A DNA stretch of 64,000 bases, from the NCBI GenBank assembly GCA_013178295.1, contig JABLWW010000005.1:62001-126000 (forward strand), written 5' to 3'. A program made the position numbers and the translations under genes. The notes under the pieces were generated by a model, which saw only the letters and a program-made list of their open reading frames with translations, was not told the origin of the DNA and searched no databases. Positions 56,794 through 64,000 of the stretch are shown here, piece after piece (position 1 is the stretch's first letter; each line of letters starts with the position of its first letter). Origin of the DNA: Anaerolineae bacterium (GTDB taxonomy: Bacteria; Chloroflexota; Anaerolineae; Anaerolineales; Anaerolineaceae).

Positions 56794-56836
56794 GGTTTTA
56801 CTTGGCAGAAGGCATAAAAATTGCAATGAACGAAAG

Positions 56837-56865
56837 TTGACAGGCACCTCGAAAAAGTATACACT
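56837..56865 (+). promoter_or_regulatory. Promoter of the FHA protein gene
   Basis: TTGACA (56837-56842), 17-bp spacer, TACACT (56860-56865); 32 bp before the ATG. Confidence 0.65.
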
Positions 56866-56897
56866 ATAAGAGTATTCTCTCACCTCAGGAGGCGTAT

Positions 56898-57575
56898 ATG
56901 GCGTCGTATAGACTGGTAATGCAGAGCGGTCCTACCAAAGGCACGTCTTATCCGTTGGACAAGGCAGAAATCTTCATTGGGCGTGATCTTGGGAATGATG
57001 TTGTCATCAATGACCCGGAAGTGTCGCGCAAACATGCGCGTGTCTTTATGCAGGGTACAAACTATGTAATCGAGGATCAAGGCTCGACAAATGGCACAAC
57101 GGTGAGCGGTCAACGCTTGATTGGACCCGCGTTGCTGCGACCGGGTGATGTCATTCTTCTTGGGGAGCATGTTACCTTGTTATTTGAGGCTGTCCAGCTT
57201 GACCCGGAAGCGACGTATGTTTCAGTTGGTACTGTGTCTCCTCAACCGGCGCCAGCCTATCAGCAGCCTGCTCCAGAACCTCCTCCCCCGGTTGCTGCCT
57301 ATCGCCAGCCACCACCACCTCCTCCACCTCCACCACAACCGCAGTACGCTCCTCCTGCTTCCGAACCGGTTTACGCCGGGCAGGTGCCTGCCGGTCCGGC
57401 TTATGAAGAAGCAGAGCATAAGAAGAAGTTTCCTGTCTGGGTTATTGTTGTGATTGTGTTGCTGGTTCTTCTCTTCTGTGCCTGTCTGGCTCTTGTGATT
57501 ATTGACAGCCAGAATCTGTGGTGTACGCTCTTTGGCTGGCTCTTCGATATTCTCACGCCTGGCGCCTGTCCATAA
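56898..57575 (+). CDS. FHA domain protein with C-terminal membrane anchor
   Basis: A 225-residue protein. Residues ~4-98 form a forkhead-associated phosphothreonine-binding domain (IFIGRDLGNDVVINDPEVSRKHARVF...DQGSTNGTTVSGQRL). A Pro/Gln-rich linker runs ~105-165, including a run of eight prolines. Residues ~175-200 form a membrane helix. No kinase gene is close. AGGAGG precedes the ATG. It probably recruits phosphorylated partners to the membrane. Confidence 0.92.
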   Translation: MASYRLVMQSGPTKGTSYPLDKAEIFIGRDLGNDVVINDPEVSRKHARVFMQGTNYVIEDQGSTNGTTVSGQRLIGPALLRPGDVILLGEHVTLLFEAVQLDPEATYVSVGTVSPQPAPAYQQPAPEPPPPVAAYRQPPPPPPPPPQPQYAPPASEPVYAGQVPAGPAYEEAEHKKKFPVWVIVVIVLLVLLFCACLALVIIDSQNLWCTLFGWLFDILTPGACP

Positions 57576-57598
57576 ATCTTGAAAGTTTAGTCTATCGT

Positions 57599-57637
57599 AT
57601 CTGGGCAGATGATGAATACTCTGCCCAGATATTTTTG
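57599..57637 (+). terminator. Intrinsic terminator after the FHA gene
   Basis: ATCTGGGCAGA / TCTGCCCAGAT, 11-bp stem with 10-nt loop, followed by ATTTTTG. Confidence 0.92.
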
Positions 57638-57672
57638 TGCATAGACACGACATAGGGATATAATCATACTTA

Positions 57673-57696
57673 ACCTGATACAGGACCTGATACAGG
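57673..57696 (+). repeat. Tandem 12-bp duplication spanning a ribosome site
   Basis: ACCTGATACAGG occurs twice head to tail (57673-57684, 57685-57696). The second copy, with the following AG, provides the AGGAG before the ATG at 57702. A TATAAT at 57659-57664 lies just upstream. Confidence 0.8.
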
Positions 57697-57701
57697 AGTT
57701 T

Positions 57702-58100
57702 ATGATACCTTCGATCCATCTATTTGTCCTGACTGGCATTGTTTTGGCGATTTTTGGCTGGGGTGGGCTGATTTGGCTTGTGATGTTTACTCTGCCATAT
57801 CTTGGGCCTCGCTGGCTATTGTTTTTTCTGGTGGTTGTTGCACTGAGTGGCACTGCTATGCCTGTTGTGGCGTATATCAACCGGCGCTTGTCTGTCAAAC
57901 ACGGCTTTGAAGCGAATGCTGTTGTTCGCCAATCCCTCTGGGTGGGGATTTATGCTGATTTATTGATATGGCTTCAATTGGGACGTGTGTTGACGTTTAA
58001 TATTGCAATTTATTTGTTGATAGGTTTTGCCGCGATAGAGACTTTGTTGCGTTTGCGTGAAACCAGCCGCTGGCGGGTCAGGGAATCGGATCATGAATGA
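57702..58100 (+). CDS. Small membrane protein, four predicted helices
   Basis: A 132-residue membrane protein with hydrophobic segments at about 6-35, 38-60, 78-97 and 100-118, and short charged loops (INRRLSVKHGFEAN, LRLRETSRWRVRESDHE). No family recognised. It overlaps selA by 8 bp and is coupled to it; no link to selenium metabolism is evident. Confidence 0.75.
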   Translation: MIPSIHLFVLTGIVLAIFGWGGLIWLVMFTLPYLGPRWLLFFLVVVALSGTAMPVVAYINRRLSVKHGFEANAVVRQSLWVGIYADLLIWLQLGRVLTFNIAIYLLIGFAAIETLLRLRETSRWRVRESDHE

Positions 58101-59463
58101 TCTAAAACAGTTGCCGTCTGTTGAAAGGTTGCTCCAATCTGAGTCTGGAAAAGACTGGGTGAGGCGCTTTGGCAGACCTTTGACCCTAGAGGCTATCCGT
58201 AGTGTTTTGGATGCGGTTCGCCAGAATTATCGGGAAAAGTCTTTTCTCCCTGCTGGAGACGAATTGAGTGGTTTGGTAGAAGCACAGCTGTCTAACTGGT
58301 TGAGCCCTACCCTGCTGGCAGTGATCAACGCCAGTGGTGTGATTCTGCATACCAATCTAGGCAGAGCGCCGTTAAGCACTGCGGCACTGCAAGCTATTCA
58401 AGCCACAAGCAGGGGATATTGTACGTTAGAATACGATTTGGAGACAGGAAAGAGAGGAACACGGCTAATCCATGCTGAGAAGTTGCTTACCCATTTGACT
58501 GGAGCGCAGGGAGCGCTGGTGGTTAACAATAACGCGGCGGCTGTGCTTCTGGTTTTGTCCGGTCTTGCGCGGCGTAAACGTGTTGTGATTGCCCGCTCGC
58601 AACTGGTGGAAATTGGCGGCGGGTTTCGCATTCCGGATGTGTTGAAACAATCGGGGGCGCAGTTGCTTGAGGTTGGAACGACAAACCGTGTCCATCTGAG
58701 CGATTATGAAGAGGCGATCAAACAGGGCGCAGCGGTTGTTCTGCGGGCACATCATTCAAACTTCAAGATTATTGGGTTTACGCAGGAGCCGACGCTGGCG
58801 GAGCTCTGCAAGCTGGCGGAGAAATACGGGGTCATTGTTATAGATGATTTAGGGTCAGGGGCGTTGATAGACACGGCGCAATATGGCTTGGCGCATGAAC
58901 CCACTGTGCAGGAGTCGCTGGCTGCTGGGGCAAGCCTGGTTTGTTTCTCTGGCGATAAATTGCTGGGCGGCCCGCAGGCGGGCATCATTGTTGGCAGGGC
59001 AGATCTGATTGGGAAATTAAAAAAGCATCCCCTGGCGCGTGCAATACGGTCGGATAAGCTGTGCCTGGCAGCGCTTACCGCAACCCTGATGCACTATATA
59101 AAAGACGAAGCGCAGATACAAATACCGGTGTGGCGTTCGATTGCCATGACGCTTGAAGAAATTCAGGAAAGGGCGGAGAGGTGGTGTGATTTTTTGCGTA
59201 CCGGGCAGGTCATTGCCAGCAACTCGACAGTCGGTGGGGGTTCTTTGCCTGAAGAGACGCTCCCCACATACGTTTTTGCCTTAAAGGTGAAAAGTCCTCA
59301 GTGGTTTGTCGCGCAGTTGCGAAAGCTTTCACCTCCTGTGATTGCCCGCCTGGAAGATGATCAGGTGCTTTTTGACCCGCGAACGGTTTTCCCCGAGCAG
59401 GATGAAATGTTGCTTAGCGGATTGAAGAGTCTTGGCGTTTGTGATTCAAGTGATGTCGCATGA
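58093..59463 (+). CDS. selA: L-seryl-tRNA(Sec) selenium transferase
   Basis: A 456-residue PLP enzyme converting seryl-tRNA(Sec) to selenocysteinyl-tRNA(Sec) with selenophosphate. Visible are LPSVERLLQ at the N terminus, INASGVILHTNLGRAPLS, YCTLEYDLETGKRGTR, VVNNNAAAVLLVLS, VGTTNRVHLSDYE and the PLP lysine (about 289) in CFSGDKLLGGPQAGIIVG, followed by RSDKLCLAALTATL. Length is standard. ATG 58093 is inside the end of the preceding gene. It pairs functionally with selB at 23125. Confidence 0.97.
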   Translation: MNDLKQLPSVERLLQSESGKDWVRRFGRPLTLEAIRSVLDAVRQNYREKSFLPAGDELSGLVEAQLSNWLSPTLLAVINASGVILHTNLGRAPLSTAALQAIQATSRGYCTLEYDLETGKRGTRLIHAEKLLTHLTGAQGALVVNNNAAAVLLVLSGLARRKRVVIARSQLVEIGGGFRIPDVLKQSGAQLLEVGTTNRVHLSDYEEAIKQGAAVVLRAHHSNFKIIGFTQEPTLAELCKLAEKYGVIVIDDLGSGALIDTAQYGLAHEPTVQESLAAGASLVCFSGDKLLGGPQAGIIVGRADLIGKLKKHPLARAIRSDKLCLAALTATLMHYIKDEAQIQIPVWRSIAMTLEEIQERAERWCDFLRTGQVIASNSTVGGGSLPEETLPTYVFALKVKSPQWFVAQLRKLSPPVIARLEDDQVLFDPRTVFPEQDEMLLSGLKSLGVCDSSDVA

Positions 59464-59475
59464 AGGAGCAGCCTG

Positions 59476-60711
59476 GTGAAAACAGATGTTGATGCGTTGA
59501 TGCAGGAGCATAATATTGACTATCTGCTTGTGACTGGCTCGGGCAGGTATAACCCCTATATGGTGTATTTGACGGGGGGAGGACATTTCTCCGAAGCAGA
59601 TCTGATCAAAAAACGCGGGGAGGGAGAAATTTTATTCCATAGCCCGATTGAACGGGATGAGGCTGCCAAAACAGGTCTGGTAACACGCAGTTTTGCCGAT
59701 TATCCTATCAGCGAACTTCTCAAAGAGAGCGGGGGAGACTTTGCTGTTGCGTTTGCCAGAAGATACCGGCGTATTTTTGAGGATTTGGGAATCTGCGAGG
59801 GGAGAGTGGCAATCTTTGGGCAGACTGATTTGGGGAGAGGGTATGCCATTTTTAGGAATCTGGCAGAGATGCTTCCCAATGTTGAGTTTGTGGGGTTGCA
59901 CAGTGGAAATTTACTGATGCGTGCGATGGCAACGAAATCGTATGATGAGGTGGAGAGGATTCGGCGTGTTGGCACAATGACAGTGCAGGTGGTGGGTAGG
60001 ACAGCCGATTTTCTCTCTCAGCACAGGGTCAGAGATGGTGTACTGATGCAATCGAATGGCGAAGTGTTGACCGTAGGCGACGTTAAGCGGCAGGTGCGTT
60101 TGTGGCTGGCTGAAGCGGATGTCGAATTGCCAGAAGGGATGATTTTTTCCATTGGGTATGACTCTGCGGTACCCCACAGCTGTGGTAACTCGCAAGATGT
60201 CTTGAGGGTGGGTGAAACAATCGTTTTTGATATTTACCCCAGCGAAGCGGGAGGGGGGTATTTTTATGACATGACTCGTACCTGGTGTCTTGGCTATGCT
60301 ACAGATGAAGCGCTCGAATTACATGCCCATGTGTTGCATGTGTTGGAATGTATCGAACGAGAAGTAACAGCTAACGTGTTGTTCAAGGAGTATCACCGAA
60401 AGGCTTGTGAGTTGTTTGTCGCCAAGGGACACCCTACTATTCTGGATAACCCGCAAACAGAGGAGGGTTATGTGCATAGTCTGGGGCATGGCGTTGGTTT
60501 GCATATTCATGAAAAGCCATTTTCAGGAATTCTCGCCGCGCCCGAAGATGTTCTTGTGCCCGGATCGGTGTTCACGCTTGAGCCCGGTTTGTACTATCCG
60601 AAGCATGGTATTGGCGTGCGTGTCGAAGATACATACTGGATGTTGCCGGATGGTAGGATTGAGGTTCTGGCAAATTATCCCCGCGATTTGGTGCTTGATG
60701 TAAAATGGTAA
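59476..60711 (+). CDS. M24 family metallopeptidase (aminopeptidase P-like)
   Basis: A 411-residue protein with a GTG start preceded by AGGAG. An N-terminal creatinase-like domain (to ~150) is followed by the pita-bread fold. FDIYPSEAGGGYFYDMTRTWCLG supplies the two metal Asp residues, HSLGHGVGLHIHE the His, and FTLEPGLYYP and GVRVEDTYWM the Glu ligands. The first Asp context DIYP replaces the more usual DxG. It may cleave Xaa-Pro peptides; it lies between selA and tsaD. Confidence 0.9.
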   Translation: MKTDVDALMQEHNIDYLLVTGSGRYNPYMVYLTGGGHFSEADLIKKRGEGEILFHSPIERDEAAKTGLVTRSFADYPISELLKESGGDFAVAFARRYRRIFEDLGICEGRVAIFGQTDLGRGYAIFRNLAEMLPNVEFVGLHSGNLLMRAMATKSYDEVERIRRVGTMTVQVVGRTADFLSQHRVRDGVLMQSNGEVLTVGDVKRQVRLWLAEADVELPEGMIFSIGYDSAVPHSCGNSQDVLRVGETIVFDIYPSEAGGGYFYDMTRTWCLGYATDEALELHAHVLHVLECIEREVTANVLFKEYHRKACELFVAKGHPTILDNPQTEEGYVHSLGHGVGLHIHEKPFSGILAAPEDVLVPGSVFTLEPGLYYPKHGIGVRVEDTYWMLPDGRIEVLANYPRDLVLDVKW

Positions 60712-60729
60712 TGGAACAGGAGAAAAAGA

Positions 60730-61773
60730 ATGGCGGCAAAAACTCCCGTCAGGATATTGGGACTGGAAACATCTTGTGATGAAACAGCGGCGGCTGTTGT
60801 TGAGGACGGGGGTAAAATTCTTTCAAATGTGATTGCCACACAAGCTGATTTACATGCCAAATATGGCGGTGTGTTTCCGGAGATGGCTTCCCGTCAGCAC
60901 ATCCGCACGATTCATGCGGTTGTTGAACAGGCGCTTCAGCAAGCGCATCTGGCGTTGGAGAATATTGATGCCATTGCAGTAACCCAGGGGCCAGGGTTAC
61001 CTGGTTCATTGGTTGTTGGCGTTAATTATGCCAAAGGATTGGCACTGGCGAGCGGTTTGCCTCTGTTAGGAATTAATCATCTCGAGGCGCATATCTATTC
61101 GGCGTGGTTAGCATCGCCGGAGCAGGATAGTGTGCTGCCTGAGCCGCAATTTCCTCTGTTGGCGCTGCTGGTCTCTGGCGGGCATACAGAACTTGACCTG
61201 ATGACGGATCATCTAACGTACCGGCAGCTGGGGGCAACCAGGGATGATGCAGCTGGAGAAGCCTTTGATAAGGTGGCTCGTTTGTTACATTTGCCTTATC
61301 CGGGGGGGCCGTCTATTCAGAAGGCAGCTAGCGATGGCAATCCTCAAGCGTATCGCTTTCCGCGTGCGCGCCTTGAAGGTGAATGGGATTTTTCGTTTAG
61401 TGGCTTAAAAACAGCTGTGCTTCGCATGGTGCGTCAGATTGAGCAGACACCTGGACGTCTTCCTGTTGAAGATTTGGCGGCCAGTTTTCAGACTGCGGTT
61501 GTTGATGTTCTGGTAAGCAAGACCATTCTTGCGGCGCAGAAATGTCAAGCGAGAGAGATTCTTGTTGCCGGAGGTGTGTCAGCCAACCGCGCGCTGCGTG
61601 AAGCGTTTGTCAGCCAGAAATCCTTCCCTGTGCACATTCCGCCGCTCTCACTTTGTACCGACAATGCGGCAATGGTTGCATGTGCTGGGTATTACCACTT
61701 CATCAATGGGAGAAGAGACACATTAGATTTTGATGTGAAGCCAAATTGGCGTTTGGTAAAAACAGAATTGTAA
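60730..61773 (+). CDS. tsaD: tRNA N6-adenosine threonylcarbamoyltransferase
   Basis: A 347-residue ASKHA-fold enzyme that makes t6A37 in ANN-decoding tRNAs. GLETSCDETAAAVVEDG at the N terminus, GVFPEMASRQHIRTI (metal His), AVTQGPGLPGSLVVGVNYAKGLA, GINHLEAHIYSAW (second His), VSGGHTEL, GEAFDKVARLL and LVAGGVSANRALRE match TsaD throughout. Confidence 0.98.
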   Translation: MAAKTPVRILGLETSCDETAAAVVEDGGKILSNVIATQADLHAKYGGVFPEMASRQHIRTIHAVVEQALQQAHLALENIDAIAVTQGPGLPGSLVVGVNYAKGLALASGLPLLGINHLEAHIYSAWLASPEQDSVLPEPQFPLLALLVSGGHTELDLMTDHLTYRQLGATRDDAAGEAFDKVARLLHLPYPGGPSIQKAASDGNPQAYRFPRARLEGEWDFSFSGLKTAVLRMVRQIEQTPGRLPVEDLAASFQTAVVDVLVSKTILAAQKCQAREILVAGGVSANRALREAFVSQKSFPVHIPPLSLCTDNAAMVACAGYYHFINGRRDTLDFDVKPNWRLVKTEL

Positions 61774-61784
61774 GGAGAGAAGCT

Positions 61785-62201
61785 ATGGAAGCAAAAGTAA
61801 CCTGGAAAAGAGGCTTGAGCTTTACCGGCAGCGCCGAATCAGGCTTTAGTGTTCCTTTAGATGCTGCTACGGAGCATGGCGGTAACAATGAGGGTTTTCG
61901 CCCTATGGAGATATTGCTGGTAGGGCTGGCTGGTTGTACAGCCATGGATGTAATTTCTATTTTGCAAAAGAAACGCCAGGAAGTAACCTCTTTTGAGGTG
62001 CTGGTTCACGCCGAGCGCGCGGAGGAACACCCAAGAGTGTTCACCCATATTGTCATTGAGTATGTTGTGGGCGGAAAACAAATCAGCCAGGAAGCGGTTG
62101 AGCGTGCGGTGGAGCTTTCTGAAAATAGATACTGCCCGGCACAGGCAATGCTGAGCAAGGCAGTGCAAATTGATCATAAGATTTCTATTATTGAGAAGTA
62201 A
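61785..62201 (+). CDS. OsmC family peroxiredoxin-like protein
   Basis: A 138-residue OsmC/YhfA-type protein. EGFRPMEILLVGLAGCTAMDVISIL holds the first cysteine, and ENRYCPAQAMLSKAVQID the second, the thiol pair for organic hydroperoxide reduction. Short YhfA-like form. GGAGAG precedes the ATG at 61785, 11 bp after tsaD. Confidence 0.92.
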   Translation: MEAKVTWKRGLSFTGSAESGFSVPLDAATEHGGNNEGFRPMEILLVGLAGCTAMDVISILQKKRQEVTSFEVLVHAERAEEHPRVFTHIVIEYVVGGKQISQEAVERAVELSENRYCPAQAMLSKAVQIDHKISIIEK

Positions 62202-62246
62202 AACGCAGTATCTTCTGAGCTGTCTTCTGAAGCAGTTTTTTAATTC

Positions 62247-63713
62247 TCAAGGGGCAGTGGATTCAATCTGGCTGAAGGATTCCGACAGGGTGCTGGCGCG
62301 GACGATATTGCCAAAACGCTGTAGTTCTCCTTCATAAGCTTCATCTCCGTTTTTGGCAATCCAGCCTTCAAGGTTGAATGCCAGGGGGCCGCCAGCGAGA
62401 ATCCATTCCCCGTTGTATTTGCGCGCAATGTGAACATGGGTGCCAGTGGTGCTTCCGCCTTCGCAGGAGGGAAAACCAACAGGATCGCGGGTTTTGAGCA
62501 TTTTGCCAATACGCGGGATGGGGCCGGAAAGGTGTAGGTAAAAGATATTCCATCCGGTTCTCTCATCGCTATCGAAATCCATATCTACTACCAGAACGGC
62601 ATTACCGGAGCGTGCCACGATTCCTTCGCCAACAGAGGTAACCATCTCCTTGGAAGGGGCACATCCGGAGTATTCGCTGGGGGGAGCAAAGTCCAGAGCG
62701 GCAAATGGCTCACCTTTTCCCCATCCGGTATGCGGTCCGCCGGTCAAAGCCCATCTTTTGCCTGGCAAAAATGGCAAAACCAGAGGAGGCTGCTCCAGAC
62801 TGCCTGGTAGATGCGGTTCTGCGTTTTGCCATGCATCACCGAACAGGTTGGCATACGTGCTGGCAAAACCATCGGGCGAAATGGCTTTGGCGTAATCCTC
62901 TTTGTTTAAAACGTTCGAAAAATGGTATTGCAGAGCCACCGTGGCGGCGTTTTGCCATGGATCGGGGACTTCAAGTCTGCCGTCGAGATGTTCGAACTCA
63001 GTTAATGTTCCCGACCGCCAGCCATAATAACCGTTATTGAGCGTATTTGCAGTCAAAACGAGTTGCTGGTACAGACGCTGATGTGTTTTTTGCGGATAGC
63101 CGAGAGGAAAAGGATCATCAGGGTTGGGGTTGATGGGATTGGTCAGAGCGCCGGTTTGATACTGGACAATTGCAAGCAGAACACGCGGGCTGATGCTGAA
63201 ATTTAATGCTACCTGGTCGATCAGCTCACCGCCGCGTTTTTCAGTGCCACCCACAATATCACGATACGTTTTTAGCCAGCCGGGTTGCGAATCGACAAAA
63301 GCAACGGTATCAAAATTTCGCTGCGCAGGCCCATTGATAAAAAGACTATCAGGCAGGATCTGATAGGGGTTGCCCCATAGCGCTTCGTAGTAGATGGGAA
63401 TTTTTAAGGGCATTCCCGGCGGCAGGGTTGTCAAACTGGCTGGCAATGCCGGATTAGCACTGCGTATTTCGGCTTCGCGGGTGTTGAAATGTGCTGCCAG
63501 CGCGGGGAGCGTATCACCAGTTTGGACGATGTATTCGACAAGCTCCCCAGGTGAATACGCTGGGCGAGATTCATAACCGCTGGAGACTGTGCGCACAGGC
63601 ACAGGTGTTGCTGAAGCCTGCGGCGCAAACGTTGAAGAAATGCTCTGGCGGGGGATGTTACAAGCCAGAGTCAATATCCAGATACAAATGAGGCAGCAAA
63701 AGACCTTACGCAT
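62247..63713 (-). CDS. LysM/M23 peptidase-like lipoprotein, copy 1
   Basis: A 488-residue exported protein. Lipobox LTLAC (Cys ~18); LysM at about 60-110 (EYIVQTGDTLPALAAHFNTREAEIRSANP). A central domain follows (ISPRVLLAIVQYQTGAL, possibly lytic-transglycosylase-like), then a C-terminal M23-like domain with GGPHTGWGKGEPFAALDFAPP and GTHVHIARK. It should bind and perhaps cut peptidoglycan. An unusual spacing in the first zinc motif leaves catalysis uncertain. The next gene upstream is a close paralogue. Confidence 0.85.
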   Translation of the reverse strand: MRKVFCCLICIWILTLACNIPRQSISSTFAPQASATPVPVRTVSSGYESRPAYSPGELVEYIVQTGDTLPALAAHFNTREAEIRSANPALPASLTTLPPGMPLKIPIYYEALWGNPYQILPDSLFINGPAQRNFDTVAFVDSQPGWLKTYRDIVGGTEKRGGELIDQVALNFSISPRVLLAIVQYQTGALTNPINPNPDDPFPLGYPQKTHQRLYQQLVLTANTLNNGYYGWRSGTLTEFEHLDGRLEVPDPWQNAATVALQYHFSNVLNKEDYAKAISPDGFASTYANLFGDAWQNAEPHLPGSLEQPPLVLPFLPGKRWALTGGPHTGWGKGEPFAALDFAPPSEYSGCAPSKEMVTSVGEGIVARSGNAVLVVDMDFDSDERTGWNIFYLHLSGPIPRIGKMLKTRDPVGFPSCEGGSTTGTHVHIARKYNGEWILAGGPLAFNLEGWIAKNGDEAYEGELQRFGNIVRASTLSESFSQIESTAP

Positions 63714-63717
63714 ATTC

Positions 63718-64000
63718 TCAGGGGTGGTTTTGCTGAGTATCCAGCAATGGGCTTGCGGTTTTTGGGCGGGTGATCAGCGCATCTGCCTGCAAATCGACGC
63801 GCGCCACAATGGTTTGGTCTCCGTTTGTCATTGTGCCCAGGTAGGGCTTGTCTCCATTGTGCACCTGCCAGCCGCTCATTACGAATGGTACAGGACCTTC
63901 TGCCAACATCCATTCCCCATTGTATTTACGGGCGATATGCACGTGGGTCCCTGTGGAACTCCCTCCCTCGCAGGATGGGTAGCCAATTGGGTCGTTCAGA
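63718..64000 (-). CDS. LysM/M23 peptidase-like lipoprotein, copy 2, C-terminal part
   Basis: The frame is open to the right window edge. It contains NDPIGYPSCEGGSSTGTHVHIARKYNGEW, almost identical to the same region of the preceding gene (TRDPVGFPSCEGGSTTGTHVHIARKYNGEW). A shared tail pattern (GP.AF...GW...NGD..Y.G) follows. Gene start lies beyond the window. The 4-bp gap to copy 1 indicates a tandem duplication in one operon. Confidence 0.85.
   Translation of the reverse strand, partial: LNDPIGYPSCEGGSSTGTHVHIARKYNGEWMLAEGPVPFVMSGWQVHNGDKPYLGTMTNGDQTIVARVDLQADALITRPKTASPLLDTQQNHP

Noticed and set aside
62205..62245. Terminator between osmC and the M23 gene
   Set aside because: A T6 run exists but the preceding stem is too weak to claim.

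Overview
The window reads as a chromosomal segment of an anaerobic bacterium. It is most likely a Chloroflexota member of the Anaerolineae type. This is inferred from gene content: Thr/Pro-rich lipoproteins, an NBR1-type Ig lipoprotein, ADP-forming acyl-CoA ligase, carbamate kinase, selenocysteine machinery, Bacillus-type glutamine synthetase, and no rRNA or clear tRNA to settle it. Genes are densely packed, mostly on the + strand, with sigma-70-like promoters and intrinsic terminators.

Layout. 1-17.6 kb: the 3' end of folD, then an accessory-looking catabolic block. It holds a GntR/UTRA regulator with two palindromic operators bracketing its promoter, an ATCase-like carbamoyltransferase, two tandem paralogous polytopic membrane proteins, a YgeW-type carbamoyltransferase and carbamate kinase. 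A BMP-family nucleoside-type ABC transporter (lipoprotein, double ATPase, two permeases), a threonine-synthase-like PLP enzyme, a membrane glycosyltransferase and a second fold-type-II PLP enzyme follow. Together these suggest uptake of a nitrogenous (purine or nucleoside-like) compound whose breakdown ends in carbamoyl phosphate and ATP. 17.7-25 kb: a hypothetical gene, three complex-I/Mrp-like membrane subunits without any peripheral subunits, a coiled-coil protein, and selB. 25-28.5 kb: mtnA-adoK-ahcY, salvage of SAM by-products. 28.6-31.2 kb (minus): a C39-like protease lipoprotein, an NBR1-Ig lipoprotein and recA. 31.3-37 kb: ADP-forming acyl-CoA ligase, a lone receiver protein, a zinc-ribbon protein, an S49 protease and a GldG-like protein.

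37-41.7 kb (minus): hydrolase, CCA-type nucleotidyltransferase, hpt, tdk, then L31 (fused to an RNA-polymerase alpha-CTD-like domain), L27 and L21. 41.8-50.9 kb: an MsmK-type ATPase, a MITE-like inverted-repeat element, gpmA, a DUF1461 protein, a spermidine-synthase-like membrane protein, nnr, a YtxH protein, and a cytochrome c lipoprotein next to a ferric-reductase-like flavoprotein. 51-54.6 kb: purA-purB and a YugP zinc protease. 55-64 kb: glnA preceded by a structured RNA that I identify as a glmS-class self-cleaving ribozyme, then an FHA protein, selA, an M24 peptidase, tsaD, an OsmC protein and two tandem LysM/M23 lipoproteins, the last cut by the window edge.

The most striking observation is the glmS-type ribozyme (about 55119-55314). 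It sits in the leader of glutamine synthetase rather than of glmS, and would connect amino-sugar status (glucosamine-6-phosphate) to glutamine production. Secondary points of interest are the L31-alphaCTD fusion, the ATCase homologue lacking aspartate-binding residues inside the carbamoyl/nucleoside block, and the orphan complex-I-like membrane triad.
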